DNA from: Rhizobacter sp964253025
Lineage (GTDB): Bacteria; Pseudomonadota; Gammaproteobacteria; Burkholderiales; Burkholderiaceae_C
Direction: 5' to 3'
Assembly (NCBI RefSeq): GCF_964253025.1
Contig: NZ_CAXUQC020000001.1
Location: forward strand, 1 to 64,000
Length of the DNA: 64,000 nt
A model generated the notes under the pieces. It searched no databases, was not told the DNA's origin, and saw only the letters and a program-made list of their open reading frames with translations. A program made the position numbers and the translations under genes. Of the stretch, positions 1 through 8,512 are shown piece by piece (the first letter of the stretch is position 1; each line of letters starts with the position of its first letter).

Positions 1-1
1 A

Positions 2-79
2 CATACCGAGTATGTCCGCTTGTGCGCGCAGAAGGGTTTGCTTTCTTCGCCCGGATATATTCGGCATGCCGTGCGTTAA
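2..79 (+). CDS. Possible C-terminal end of a gene entering the window
   Basis: From base 2 an uninterrupted frame of 25 codons runs to a TAA at 77-79. The residues end in SPGYIRHAVR, and no start codon is visible because the window begins inside it. It could be the tail of a gene upstream of the tRNA, or chance. The protein family is not recognised. Only the open frame and its position ahead of the tRNA support it. Confidence 0.25.
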   Translation, partial: HTEYVRLCAQKGLLSSPGYIRHAVR

Positions 80-140
80 ATTGCCGGCTTTGTGTTTTGA
101 CGCCAACTGCAGTTGCGGTTGACGGAGTTGATTTGGCAGC

Positions 141-216
141 GCGGGAGTAGCTCAGTTGGTAGAGCGCAACCTTGCCAAGGTTGAGGTCGCGAGTTCGAGC
201 CTCGTCTCCCGCTCCA
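141..216 (+). tRNA. tRNA-Gly (anticodon GCC)
   Basis: A complete 76-base cloverleaf. The acceptor arms are GCGGGAG (141-147) and CTCCCGC (206-212), with discriminator T and an encoded CCA at 214-216. The anticodon stem CAACC/GGTTG (167-171, 179-183) frames the loop TTGCCAA, so the anticodon is GCC at 174-176 and reads the glycine codons GGC and GGU. The T arm carries the usual GTTCGAG. No second tRNA follows it. No convincing promoter pair was found in the 140 bases before it. Confidence 0.97.
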
Positions 217-751
217 TGCTCCAGATCGGGTCGGCTACGCCGCCCTCAGGTTCGTCACAGCGCCTCCGCTTGCTGACATTCAATCCCATTGCGTAAACAC
301 CTGAGCCGCAAGCGACGAACTCGGCCGCCTGGACTTTGGTTCGATTCGCGCGGTGCCCGGCGACGTTAGCGCTGTAGCCCGATTGCGCGCAGCCCGACCA
401 GTTATTGCCACACTATCCATCGGACCGGCAAAGTCTTCCGGGCGCGATGAGTGCGCTCCTTTCGGCGCGCCGCATGTGGCGGCTCGTGTCGAACGGCTGA
501 ATGGTCGCTATCCGAATCACCTTTTGTGCACGATCGGGAGGCCGCTGGGCAGATCTTCGCAAGGGCGACCCTGCTGATCGGGCCCAGCCCGTCCGTCGCT
601 TGCATTTGCGAGTCGGGATCGCTCCGTCGACAGCCAGCTTGGCCAAGGGTTCACCGCCCGCTGCGTTAGGCCGTGCTTCCGCCGACCTGTTGGCAGGGGC
701 GGCGGCGCGACTGCAGCTGCAACGGCACCAAGAGCGGTAACAAGCAAATGC

Positions 752-790
752 GGCAACGGCGACAGTAACGGCAACGGCAACGGCAACGCT
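752..790 (+). repeat. Short tandem hexanucleotide repeat (AACGGC)n
   Basis: Nearly four perfect copies of AACGGC lie at 767-788, with degenerate copies just before. In one plus-strand frame it would encode Asn-Gly repeats (NGDSNGNGNGNAG), a composition seen in linkers of surface proteins. It may be a leftover of such a linker or simple replication slippage. Confidence 0.6.
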
Positions 791-904
791 GGCGTCGGCC
801 TGGCTCGGAAGTGCCAGCATCTACCTTCCGCTGGGCGTGGCCTCCTCATCGAGGTCGTTTCTGTAGTGAAGCCGCGCCTTTAAGGCACAAGCAAGGGTAC
901 CGCG

Positions 905-1041
905 AGGGCACCTTGTGAATCACCTACACCGCCACGCTGAACAACGTCGTGGCGGCCGGCCCGTCACTCGTGCTGACGCTGTCCAACGGTCAGGCGATCA
1001 CCATCCCGGTGGTCAATCGTCCGGCAGCAGCGCGATGAAAG
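905..1041 (+). pseudogene. Fragment resembling an Ig-like repeat of a LapA/RTX-type giant adhesin
   Basis: In one frame the bases from about 919 to 1040 read ITYTATLNN, then LVLTLSNGQAITIP, then a stop. This is the signature of bacterial Ig-like adhesin repeats, in which a TYTATL strand is followed by VTLSNG and ITIP and then a Gly/Ser-rich turn. A stop codon (TGA at 916-918) cuts the frame just before ITYT. A Gly-Ser-Ser motif expected after ITIP appears only in a shifted frame near 1026. There is no start, signal or neighbouring intact repeat, so this is a degraded relic. Family assignment is by motif recall and rests on about 25 residues. Confidence 0.5.
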
Positions 1042-1143
1042 ATGCCACCTAGTTCTGCGGACCTGGTTCGACACCAATCAGGCGCTGGCGGGATGAAGAT
1101 GGAAACGGACTGCTGCGCTCCGCTTCCGTCAATACGTCTTGTC

Positions 1144-1582
1144 TCCTGTGGATCAGCAATGCGCCGGAGACCGACTCTGGAGCCACCAAGGCTTTCGCTC
1201 GATCCGGCTCCACGACGCGATCGGGACGGCCGCTGCCGCGCCGAAGAACACGCTGCTGACGTTCGACCAGTTCCACGACGTCAAGGAAAGAGGCCGAACG
1301 GCTGACTTGCGGAGCCATCTGGAGCGGCGGGACTGCCAGCGGACATGCGCTTCCTTATCGTCTTCCTTCTTGCCTTCGTCGTCTCCGCGATGAGCACACG
1401 CGCTTCAGACGCCGCGGTTACCGCACTGCGAGGAGTAGTCTCCGCCGCGAAGGGCCGCGCCGCTCGTCGGGCCCTGCGGATCACCGTCGAGCAGCAAATG
1501 GTCGCGGATCCGACGACATGGACCATTCCGGCGGTCCATTGCCATCGGCACCTCTTCTCGTCCTGCGGATCAACAATGCGCC
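1144..1582 (+). repeat. 22-base near-duplicate at 1144-1165 and 1561-1582
   Basis: The two copies share 20 of 22 bases (core GGATCARCAATGCGCC). Read in matching frames they give LLWISNAP and VLRINNAP, resembling the turn segments of adhesin repeats. They lie 417 bases apart, a spacing plausible for degenerated repeat units. They may be traces of the same decayed repetitive gene as the 905-1041 fragment. Confidence 0.4.
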
Positions 1583-2157
1583 AGGAATTGAGGCCAGAAC
1601 CGTGACGGTTTCCCCTCGCCCGCAGGCTTGAGACAGTCACCTAGAGCAGCGGGAGAGACGGCCGTCCGGCGATTCCGGCTTGAGTTCAGCGGTCGATTCG
1701 CTGGCCGACATACTGCCGAACCCGCTGCCAGCGACTCCCTCTGCGCCACCCACTCCAACCGCTGACCGCGACGGGACGGATTCCATCTCCCACACCGAAC
1801 GACAGATCTTTTGCCGTTCAGATGCGGATATGCGTAGTGGATCCCGGCGAGGGCGAAGTCCGAAGCGAGTGGCCCTCTTCGGTGCCTCGTGGTGGCACCG
1901 ACCGAAACGCGGTCGGAGGCAGTTGCATCTCCGAGCCATCAACCTGCATCTGCCACGTCCGAGCGCCACAAACCTCTGCCGCTGAAATGGAGAGCCCCCT
2001 CAACGCAGCCTTGCGTTCAAACCAACCAACACTGCGGAAAGACAACGCCCGCGACCCCGCCCACATCCTCCCCAGTCACGCGGCAGGACGCCAAGGCGAG
2101 CACGCATCGCCATATCGGCAGTCCCGACCCGCGCGACAGACGAGCCGGGTCAAGCCC

Positions 2158-3837
2158 TCACTTGTCCCGCAACTCACGCCGCAGGATCTTGCCAACGTTG
2201 GTCTTCGGCAGGTCAGCGCGGAACTCGATGGCCCTGGGACGCTTATAGGCGGTGAAGTTCTCGCGGCAGTAGTCGGTGAGCGCGGCCTCCGTCAGCGTCG
2301 GGTCGCGCCGGACGACGAACAGCTTCACGGCTTCACCGGACTTGGCGTCGGGGATGCCGACGGCCGCGCACTCGAGCACGCCCGGGTGCAGCGCCACGAC
2401 CTGTTCGATCTCATTCGGGTACACGTTGAAGCCCGAGACCAGAATCATGTCCTTCTTGCGATCGACGATCTTGATGAAGCCGTTCTCATCCATGATGCCG
2501 ATGTCGCCGGAACGGAAGAAGCCGTCAGGCGTCATGACCTTGGCGGTCTCGTCCGGGCGGTTCCAGTAGCCGGCCATCACCTGCGGGCCCCGGATGCAGA
2601 TCTCACCGGCGTCGCCGGCGGGCACGTCGGCCCCGTTGTCATCGCGGATCGCGATGTCGGTCCCGGGCACCGGAAGGCCGATGCTGCCGGTGAACTCGTG
2701 TGCGTCCAGTCGGTTGATGGTGGCCACCGGCGACGTTTCCGAGAGTCCGTAGCCTTCGATGACCGGGCAGCCCGTCACCTTGATCCACTTCTCCGCGGTG
2801 GCCTTCTGCACCGCCATGCCGCCGCCGTTGGAGATGACCAGATCGGAGAAGTCGACCTGGCCGATCTCGGGCGAGTGGGCCAGTGCGTTGAACAGGGTGT
2901 TCACCGCCGGGAACATGTTGACGCGGTACTTCTTCAGCACCTTGATGAAGCCCGGAATGTCGCGCGGGTTGGCGATCAGCACGTTCATCATCCCTTGGCG
3001 CGCGCCGAGCATGTAGCAGGCCGTCAGCGCGAAGATGTGGTACAGCGGCAGCGCACAGACGACCACGATCTGCTTGTCGCCGATCTTGTCCAACATGGGC
3101 GTGAACCAGGCCTGGGACTGGAGGATGTTCGACACCACGTTGCGATGCAGCAGCGTGGCCCCTTTGGACACGCCCGTCGTGCCGCCGGTGTACTGCAGGA
3201 ATGCGACGCTCTCCGGCGTCAGGGTCGGGCGCTTCAACGGCAGGCGCCGGCCTTCGGCAATGACCGTGTTGAAGGGGGTGACCGTCCGGCCCTCGCCGGT
3301 GGGCAGCCGGAAGGGCGGCACCATCTTGCGCACGTTGCGGACGACGAAGTTCACCAGCAGGCCCTTCACGCCAAGCATGTCGCCCATGGCGGCCAGCACG
3401 ACATGGCGCACGTTCGTGCGCACGATCACCTGCTCCAGCGTCGAGGCGAAGTTCTCCAGCACGATGATGGCCTCGGCGCCGGAGTCCTTCAGTTGGTGTT
3501 CGAGTTCGCGCGCGGTGTACAGCGGATTGACGTTCACCACGACCATGCCGGCGCGAAGAATGCCGGCAATGGCGATCATGTACTGCAGCACGTTCGGCAT
3601 CATGATGGCGACGCGCGCACCCGGCGCCAGCCCCTTGGCCTGCAGCCAGCCCGCGAGCGCCTTGGAGCCTTCGTCAACCTCGCGAAAGCTGATGGTCTTG
3701 TCCATGCTGACCGCAGCCGTCCGGTCGGCATACTTCTGGAACGCCTCCTCGAGCAGCTCCACCAGCGAGTTGTAGGCTTTCGGGTCGATGTCGACCGGAA
3801 CGCCGGGCGGATAGCTCTTGAGCCAGGGCTTTTGCAT
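2158..3837 (-). CDS. fadD: Long-chain fatty acid--CoA ligase (FadD-type)
   Basis: Activates fatty acids with ATP through an acyl-AMP to acyl-CoA, the entry step of beta-oxidation and of using exogenous fatty acids. The 559-residue product matches the usual FadD length. It has the P-loop-like motif YTGGTTGVSKGA (about 214-225), GYGLSETSP (about 360) and SGDIG plus DRKKDMI near 440-460 at the hinge to the C-terminal domain. The start is the ATG at 3837 (MQKPWLKSYPPG), which has AGGAG about 11 bases upstream. An in-frame ATG 17 codons earlier lacks one. It follows the exported-protein operon on the same strand but is separated from it by a strong terminator. Exact acyl chain preference cannot be read from sequence. 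Confidence 0.93.
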   Translation of the reverse strand: MQKPWLKSYPPGVPVDIDPKAYNSLVELLEEAFQKYADRTAAVSMDKTISFREVDEGSKALAGWLQAKGLAPGARVAIMMPNVLQYMIAIAGILRAGMVVVNVNPLYTARELEHQLKDSGAEAIIVLENFASTLEQVIVRTNVRHVVLAAMGDMLGVKGLLVNFVVRNVRKMVPPFRLPTGEGRTVTPFNTVIAEGRRLPLKRPTLTPESVAFLQYTGGTTGVSKGATLLHRNVVSNILQSQAWFTPMLDKIGDKQIVVVCALPLYHIFALTACYMLGARQGMMNVLIANPRDIPGFIKVLKKYRVNMFPAVNTLFNALAHSPEIGQVDFSDLVISNGGGMAVQKATAEKWIKVTGCPVIEGYGLSETSPVATINRLDAHEFTGSIGLPVPGTDIAIRDDNGADVPAGDAGEICIRGPQVMAGYWNRPDETAKVMTPDGFFRSGDIGIMDENGFIKIVDRKKDMILVSGFNVYPNEIEQVVALHPGVLECAAVGIPDAKSGEAVKLFVVRRDPTLTEAALTDYCRENFTAYKRPRAIEFRADLPKTNVGKILRRELRDK

Positions 3838-3955
3838 GATGAGCGGAACTCCTGATGAGACGGTCGCTGGGAAAGGACCGATGTTCATCGCTTCGCTGGC
3901 TGCAAGCTACGGTAGTTGCACTAGCGGGAGTTCTCCCACCCCACCCGTTCGGGCA

Positions 3956-3986
3956 CAAAAAAGCCCGGCACCTCACGGGCCGGGCC
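3956..3986 (-). terminator. Intrinsic terminator after the exported-protein operon
   Basis: Read on the minus strand, the stem GCCCGG/CCGGGC with an 11-base loop is followed directly by six T residues. It sits about 35 bases past the stop of the CsgG-like gene and 120 bases ahead of fadD. It should therefore end the four-gene transcript and give fadD its own promoter. Confidence 0.85.
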
Positions 3987-4020
3987 AAGGGGGACAAGTC
4001 GGAGCGACTCGGCCTGCGCG

Positions 4021-5490
4021 TCACCAGTCCGCGTCGGAGCGGCGGGTCGACGCAGGCGGTGTCGGGCCGCCCATGTCGTCGTCGCGCGAAGCGCGGCGTG
4101 CCGCAGGGGCGCGTCCGGGCGTCGTGGCCGCGGCAGAACGTGCCACCACCGCCTCGCGAACCAGCAGCCCGCCGGGCGGGACCTGATCGATGGCGATGGC
4201 CACAGACTCCAGGTGCCCGTAGGAAAGGGTTGGCGTCACGCGGTCGATGACGACCTCGCAGCAAGGCCCCTCGGTGCGGCCGAGCGATTGACCGGTCTGC
4301 GGATCCTTCAACTCGGCACCGAGCGCCACCACCTGGTAGCGGCCGCCGACCCTCATCGCGTTGGCACCTTGGCTCAGCACCACGGCATGACCATCGCGCG
4401 AGACGATGCTGACCGGGAAGCTCGTCGACATGATCGACGACACCACCTGTTGGGCGATGCCGGAGACCATCGTGGACAAGGTCTTGTCGGCATCCACCGA
4501 CGTTCCGAGCGTGGTGGGCGCGGTCGCAGGCAACTGATCCTGAAGCGAGTTGGCCAGCATGACCTGGCGCGTGGCCACGTTGACCAGTTTCTGGGACACC
4601 GCCCAGCCGCCCGAGTAGCTGACCAGCGTGCGGTCGGTCGCGCGCAGTTCGCGGGCATGCCGGACATAGCCCAGCGACCGGATGCGGCCGACCCAGACGA
4701 GGTCGGCACTGAAAGCCTGCCCCAGCTTGCCGAACTGGCTGTTCGGCGATTGCCCGGACTCGACGAGGTCGAGCTCCTGCTGCACCTCGGCGTCGAACTC
4801 ACGGTCGAGTACGGCGAAGCGGCCCGACTGCGCCAGGCTTTCAAGCACCCTGTTGCGGATCTCGGCCGCCACCTGTTCGGCCGGAACCGAACGGCCGCCA
4901 ACCGTGAAGCTCGCCACGTCGAAGCGAAGCGGCGCCACCACGAGCTTGAGCTTGCGGTTCTCTGCCTCGGGCGGGTTGTACTTGGCCACCTGGGCCTCGA
5001 TCCAGACCTTGTACTGCCCCTTGGCGTCCGGACCCTCGGCGCTTTCCAGCTTGAAGCCCGTGATGGCCCCGCGCGAACGCTGCTGCAGCACGTCGGCGAA
5101 CCCGGTCGCCCGGATGTTGACGTCGCTGTACGGCGTGGCCGCGTCGAGCGCGAACTTGAACTGCTGTGAACTGAGGTCCACCGCCGTGCCGTTGACCTGC
5201 AGAATGGCCGTGCGGATCGCATCGTTCACCGCATCCGCAAGGGACTTCCCCGCTCCCGGCGCGCGGGCGGCCTGAGTGGTCGTGCGGCCGACGTCGAGCC
5301 CCGCCACCATGGGCGCGGCCGGGGCCGTCACGGTGGCCGCCGACGCCGCCTGCACCAGCGGCGCACTGGCCGCAGGCAGGGCCGGCACCGCCGAGGCGGC
5401 CGATGTCGGCGCATCGGCCGACCGGCCTGGAAGGTCGCACGCGGCAAGCGCCGCGCAGGCAACCGCGATGATCACTGGCTGGATTCTCAT
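4021..5490 (-). CDS. Putative outer-membrane lipoprotein, CsgG-like with FlgT-N-like front domain
   Basis: A 489-residue protein with a lipoprotein signal peptide whose lipobox LAAC puts the lipidated Cys near residue 19. Residues about 85-190 (SLADAVNDAIRTAI onward to a YKVWIEAQV strand) look like the small domain found at the N-terminus of the flagellar ring protein FlgT. Residues about 195-350 have the CsgG/HfaB pattern: a KLVVAPL strand, a SGRFAVLDRE segment, then LGQAFSADLVWVGRI. CsgG proteins form outer-membrane secretion rings for curli or anchor adhesins. The C-terminus carries a Cys pair and a long Arg/Ala tail. It is the last gene of a four-gene operon of exported proteins. No curli or holdfast subunit gene is nearby, so the cargo is unknown. 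Domain calls are by motif recall. Confidence 0.6.
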   Translation of the reverse strand: MRIQPVIIAVACAALAACDLPGRSADAPTSAASAVPALPAASAPLVQAASAATVTAPAAPMVAGLDVGRTTTQAARAPGAGKSLADAVNDAIRTAILQVNGTAVDLSSQQFKFALDAATPYSDVNIRATGFADVLQQRSRGAITGFKLESAEGPDAKGQYKVWIEAQVAKYNPPEAENRKLKLVVAPLRFDVASFTVGGRSVPAEQVAAEIRNRVLESLAQSGRFAVLDREFDAEVQQELDLVESGQSPNSQFGKLGQAFSADLVWVGRIRSLGYVRHARELRATDRTLVSYSGGWAVSQKLVNVATRQVMLANSLQDQLPATAPTTLGTSVDADKTLSTMVSGIAQQVVSSIMSTSFPVSIVSRDGHAVVLSQGANAMRVGGRYQVVALGAELKDPQTGQSLGRTEGPCCEVVIDRVTPTLSYGHLESVAIAIDQVPPGGLLVREAVVARSAAATTPGRAPAARRASRDDDMGGPTPPASTRRSDADW

Positions 5491-5527
5491 GGGCTCAAGC
5501 GGGTTCGGTCGGCTCGGTCGCGTGCGT

Positions 5528-6184
5528 TCAGAGCGCGGCGGTGGCGTCGGCCGGCACGGGAATGTCGTTGCTCTTCGCGTACGTCACGGCGCCGTTGAGC
5601 GTGCTCGTCAGGTTCTTCACGTGGCCCGGCGTGCTGGTCACGATGTAGCGGCCCGCGTTGAGCTTGCTGGCAGCGCCGAGGGCGCCGGTGATGCCGCCGC
5701 CGGAGACCGAGCTCTGGAACGAGGCGATCGGGCCCTTGAGGGTGGCGTAGCGAACGATGCCGCGGCCCAGCGAGCCCAAGGCCTCGCTGAACTTCTTCTT
5801 GCCGGCGGCGTCGAGCTTGAGGTTGCCGTCCTGCAGGCGCGCCTGGATCTCCTGGGAGGCTTCGCTCTGCATCGTCTCGGACTGCTCCAGGCTGTCCTTG
5901 GTCGCGCCTTCACCCAGCGCATCGCTGGTGGCCTGCAACTGGGCGGCGCGCTCCTTCAGGCCCACGGCATCGGCCATCTTGGATTGCGCGATCAGCACTT
6001 CGCGGTCAGCGCCCACGTAGGCGCGCACGAGCTGGTCCTGCTGGGCGGCTGCGTCGGCACCGCCGCTCGAGGATCCGCCGCCTAGGGACGGGAGCTTGGG
6101 CAGCATCTGCGCCGACGTGACGGCCGGGACGAGGAAGAGGGCCGTGACGGCAACGGCGAGGGACTTCTTGAAGTGGTTGTTCAT
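5528..6184 (-). CDS. Exported hypothetical protein
   Basis: A 218-residue protein with a clear Sec signal peptide (hydrophobic core AVAVTALFLVPAV, cleavage after TSAQ or nearby), then a Gly/Ser-rich linker (about 35-43). Most of the rest is predicted helical, rich in Ala, Gln and Glu, and includes ADREVLIAQSKMADAVGL. It has no Cys and no membrane segment after the signal, so it should be periplasmic. It is third in the exported-protein operon, 55 bases after the stop of the 377-residue gene. I do not recognise the family. Its position between two FlgT-like proteins suggests a structural or chaperone partner, which is inference. Confidence 0.8.
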   Translation of the reverse strand: MNNHFKKSLAVAVTALFLVPAVTSAQMLPKLPSLGGGSSSGGADAAAQQDQLVRAYVGADREVLIAQSKMADAVGLKERAAQLQATSDALGEGATKDSLEQSETMQSEASQEIQARLQDGNLKLDAAGKKKFSEALGSLGRGIVRYATLKGPIASFQSSVSGGGITGALGAASKLNAGRYIVTSTPGHVKNLTSTLNGAVTYAKSNDIPVPADATAAL

Positions 6185-6239
6185 CTCGGGACTTTCAGTT
6201 CGCGTTCGTAGGGAAGAAGAAGGGAAGAGCGGTCGCGCC

Positions 6240-7373
6240 TCAGCGCACGCCGACGTTGTTGATCTGGCTCACCAGGTCGCGTGCGGCGTTGTCGGCAGCC
6301 AGCTTGAGGGCGTTGGTCTGGGCCACGCTCTCGGTCGGGCCGGTGCCGGCGAACTGCACCGGGCCGACGGAGGACACCACGCGGGGGAAGCGGCTGTTGA
6401 GGTCGAGGATCTTGCCCGTGACGGTCACGTACACGCGCACCAGGCCCGTGCCCGGATCGGTGTCCTTGGTGCCCACGTCGAGGGTGCCCAGCGCCAGGTA
6501 AGGGATCTGGGCGTTCTTCAGGCCTTGCGTCGTGTTGCGCAGCGTCTCGGGGCTCAGGTCGTTGCCGGTCTCGTAGTCACGCTCGATCGACTTCACGCTC
6601 AGCAAGCCATTGGACTGCGGCTCCACATAGGCGGCTTCCACCACGTCGAAGCCGGCCTTGGCGAACACGCCGGTGAACTGGGAATTGAGGCTCTGCGCCG
6701 GAATGAGGCGCCACGTGGTGTCGTCGGACTTCTGCGTCGAGCTGCCACCGGTCTCGGTGGTCAGCGAACGGGAGGCGGATGCATTGACCGAGCGGTCCAC
6801 CGCGGTGGAGGTCTTCACGGAGCCACGGCCGACACGTTCCGATTCGGCGGTCTTCTCGCGCGCCTGCAGGCTGCCGGAGGCTTCGCCACGCACTTCAGCG
6901 CGTTGCACGACGCGGGCGTCATAGGCCTTCACCGAGGCCACCTGGCGCGCCATGAAGACGAACGTCAGCGGCGACTTGTTGGCGGCGGCCGTGCTGCCCA
7001 CGGCCGAGTTGGCCTTGAGCGTGTTGCGCAGGCGCGCCACGTTCAGTTCGATGCGGACCACGACGTTGTACTGCTTGCGGTCCGGCATGTCCTCTTCGCT
7101 GATCAGGGTCGCGCCCAGCACGAACTTGTCCAGGTTCTCGAGCACCTTGTCGCGCACGTTGTCGAAGTTGGCGCTCTCGGAATCGCCGCTCTCGGCGTAG
7201 TAGCGCTCGACGGCCTTGACCTGCGCCTCGCGGAAGGCGCGCGCCTTCTCGTCGGCAGTCAGCTTCTTGGCGTAGGTGATGGTCGCCGAGCCCTTGGCGT
7301 TCTCGACCTGCGCCAGCGCGAACTGCGCGCTGAAGGCCAACAGCGCGAGCAGGAGGGTGCGGATTACTTGCAT
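6240..7373 (-). CDS. Exported protein with FlgT-N-like domain, function unknown
   Basis: A 377-residue protein with a signal peptide ending in FALAQ. The N-terminal domain (about 25-125: KARAFREAQVKAVERYY, then QYNVVVRIELNVARL) resembles the alpha/beta domain of FlgT and LPP20-type envelope proteins. A Ser/Thr-rich middle (about 165-210) is followed by a second alpha/beta part ending with an Ala-rich helix (LKLAADNAARDLVSQI). It overlaps the preceding gene by 10 bases, which indicates translational coupling. It is probably a periplasmic or outer-membrane-associated assembly factor with the CsgG-like lipoprotein downstream. The specific role is unknown. Confidence 0.8.
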   Translation of the reverse strand: MQVIRTLLLALLAFSAQFALAQVENAKGSATITYAKKLTADEKARAFREAQVKAVERYYAESGDSESANFDNVRDKVLENLDKFVLGATLISEEDMPDRKQYNVVVRIELNVARLRNTLKANSAVGSTAAANKSPLTFVFMARQVASVKAYDARVVQRAEVRGEASGSLQAREKTAESERVGRGSVKTSTAVDRSVNASASRSLTTETGGSSTQKSDDTTWRLIPAQSLNSQFTGVFAKAGFDVVEAAYVEPQSNGLLSVKSIERDYETGNDLSPETLRNTTQGLKNAQIPYLALGTLDVGTKDTDPGTGLVRVYVTVTGKILDLNSRFPRVVSSVGPVQFAGTGPTESVAQTNALKLAADNAARDLVSQINNVGVR

Positions 7374-8512
7374 GATTGGAGGACCGTCTTGGTTGCGGAA
7401 AGTTGAGCGTTGATGTTGTCGGCGGTGGTGGCGGACTTGATCCAGGGATCGTCCTTGCCGGCCAGCACCGAAGAAAGCTTGCCGAAGAGGCCGCGCACGG
7501 CGTCCGAATAGGCCGGGAAGTCGTCGGTCTCGGTTTGCGAGGCCGGCACCACCTTCACCTCGCCGTTCTTGAACTTGGCATCGAGGTAGGCGCGGCCGGA
7601 CACCGGCTCCACGAGCTTGAGGTCCATCAGGGCGCCGTAAACGTAGCTCGCACCCGCCACGGACTCACCCGTCTTCACCCGCTTGAAGCCGGTCAGGTCG
7701 ATCGAGAAGGCATAGTCGGCCTCCGGGATCTTGAGGTTGAACACCGTGCCGTCGGCAAAGCGCATCGCCATCGTGTTGCCGATGGCGTACCCCTTGGCAT
7801 AGGGCAGCACCGGCACGCCGGTGCGGCTGGCAATGGCCTCGCTCAACTGGTCGGCAAGCCAGGTCTCGGCGGTGGTCGGCGTGGCACTCAAGGCCTCGGG
7901 CAGTTCCTTGCGGGCTTCCGGCGAAATGCTCACCTTGCCGACCTGCAGGAAGCGCGGCACGTTCTGCGGAATCGTGGCCACGGCGAGCTGGTTGGCGAAC
8001 CGCTGCACGAGGCCCTGCTTGCTGCCGCCCATCATCAACTGGCGCACACGGTCATCGATCAGTTCATCGCTCGGCGGATTGGCCAGGATGTCGAGGTAGG
8101 CCACCGTCACCGGATAGGAGCGAAGCACCGTCATCGTCTTGAAGTCGAAGAACAGGGCTTGGCCGCGCAGGTTGATGAAGAGCTTGTACGCGCGGCCGAT
8201 CTGCTCGTACGACACGGTCTCGCTGGTCATCACGAGCGACACGGCGATCGCCTGGTCACGACCCTTCAGTTGCGCCAGTTCACCTTGCTGCAAGGTGAAG
8301 TTCTCGATGCGGGTGCCGGCCAACGTCTGCGCGATCAGGCGGTCCGGCGAGGAGTTCTCGGCAGCCATGGCCTGGCTGAATCGCTGGGTGTAGGGAAAGC
8401 GCGAGGCGATCGACTGGTGGTCGCCGGAATAGGAGAAGCCGGCCAGCGATACGGTCACGGCCCAGACGGGACCGCAAGCGAACGCGAGCAGGCTGATCAG
8501 AATCGACCGCAC
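7364..8512 (-). CDS. Exported hypothetical protein, first gene of the envelope operon
   Basis: A 382-residue protein. I place the start at the GTG at 8512 because AAGGA lies six bases upstream and the frame then begins with a signal peptide (RSILISLLAFACGPVWA). A longer frame upstream has no such features. The mature part has no recognised motif. It carries blocks such as YKLFINLRGQALFFDFKTM and a Ser/Thr-rich C-terminus with a single terminal Cys (VLQSCK). Length and beta-rich appearance would suit a periplasmic or outer-membrane-associated protein. It leads an operon with the 377-, 218- and 489-residue exported proteins, all with signal peptides. Confidence 0.78.
   Translation of the reverse strand: MRSILISLLAFACGPVWAVTVSLAGFSYSGDHQSIASRFPYTQRFSQAMAAENSSPDRLIAQTLAGTRIENFTLQQGELAQLKGRDQAIAVSLVMTSETVSYEQIGRAYKLFINLRGQALFFDFKTMTVLRSYPVTVAYLDILANPPSDELIDDRVRQLMMGGSKQGLVQRFANQLAVATIPQNVPRFLQVGKVSISPEARKELPEALSATPTTAETWLADQLSEAIASRTGVPVLPYAKGYAIGNTMAMRFADGTVFNLKIPEADYAFSIDLTGFKRVKTGESVAGASYVYGALMDLKLVEPVSGRAYLDAKFKNGEVKVVPASQTETDDFPAYSDAVRGLFGKLSSVLAGKDDPWIKSATTADNINAQLSATKTVLQSCK

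Larger units (their letters stand above)
217..2157. other. Gene-poor region with decayed fragments between the tRNA and fadD
   Basis: About 1.9 kb without a frame that looks like a real gene. Open frames here are short, lack ribosome sites and overlap on both strands. Codon use shows no steady third-position G/C preference, unlike the rest of the window. What can be seen: a hexanucleotide tandem repeat near 752-790, a short stretch resembling an adhesin repeat (905-1041), and a 22-base near-duplicate at 1144 and 1561. I read it as the remains of inactivated coding DNA, possibly from a repetitive surface protein, but most of it is unassignable. Confidence 0.6.

Noticed and set aside
81..140. 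Promoter for the tRNA from TTGACG at 97-102
   Set aside because: No -10 of acceptable match lies 16-18 bases downstream; the other TTG-type hexamers fail as well.
217..2157. Integrated element or attachment site next to tRNA-Gly
   Set aside because: No integrase, no repeat of the tRNA 3' end and no other mobile genes were found in the adjacent 2 kb.
1822..3855. A 677-codon open frame on the plus strand opposite fadD
   Set aside because: It is the complement of the conserved fadD gene, has a His/Arg/Asp-rich composition typical of antisense frames in high-GC DNA, and no ribosome site.
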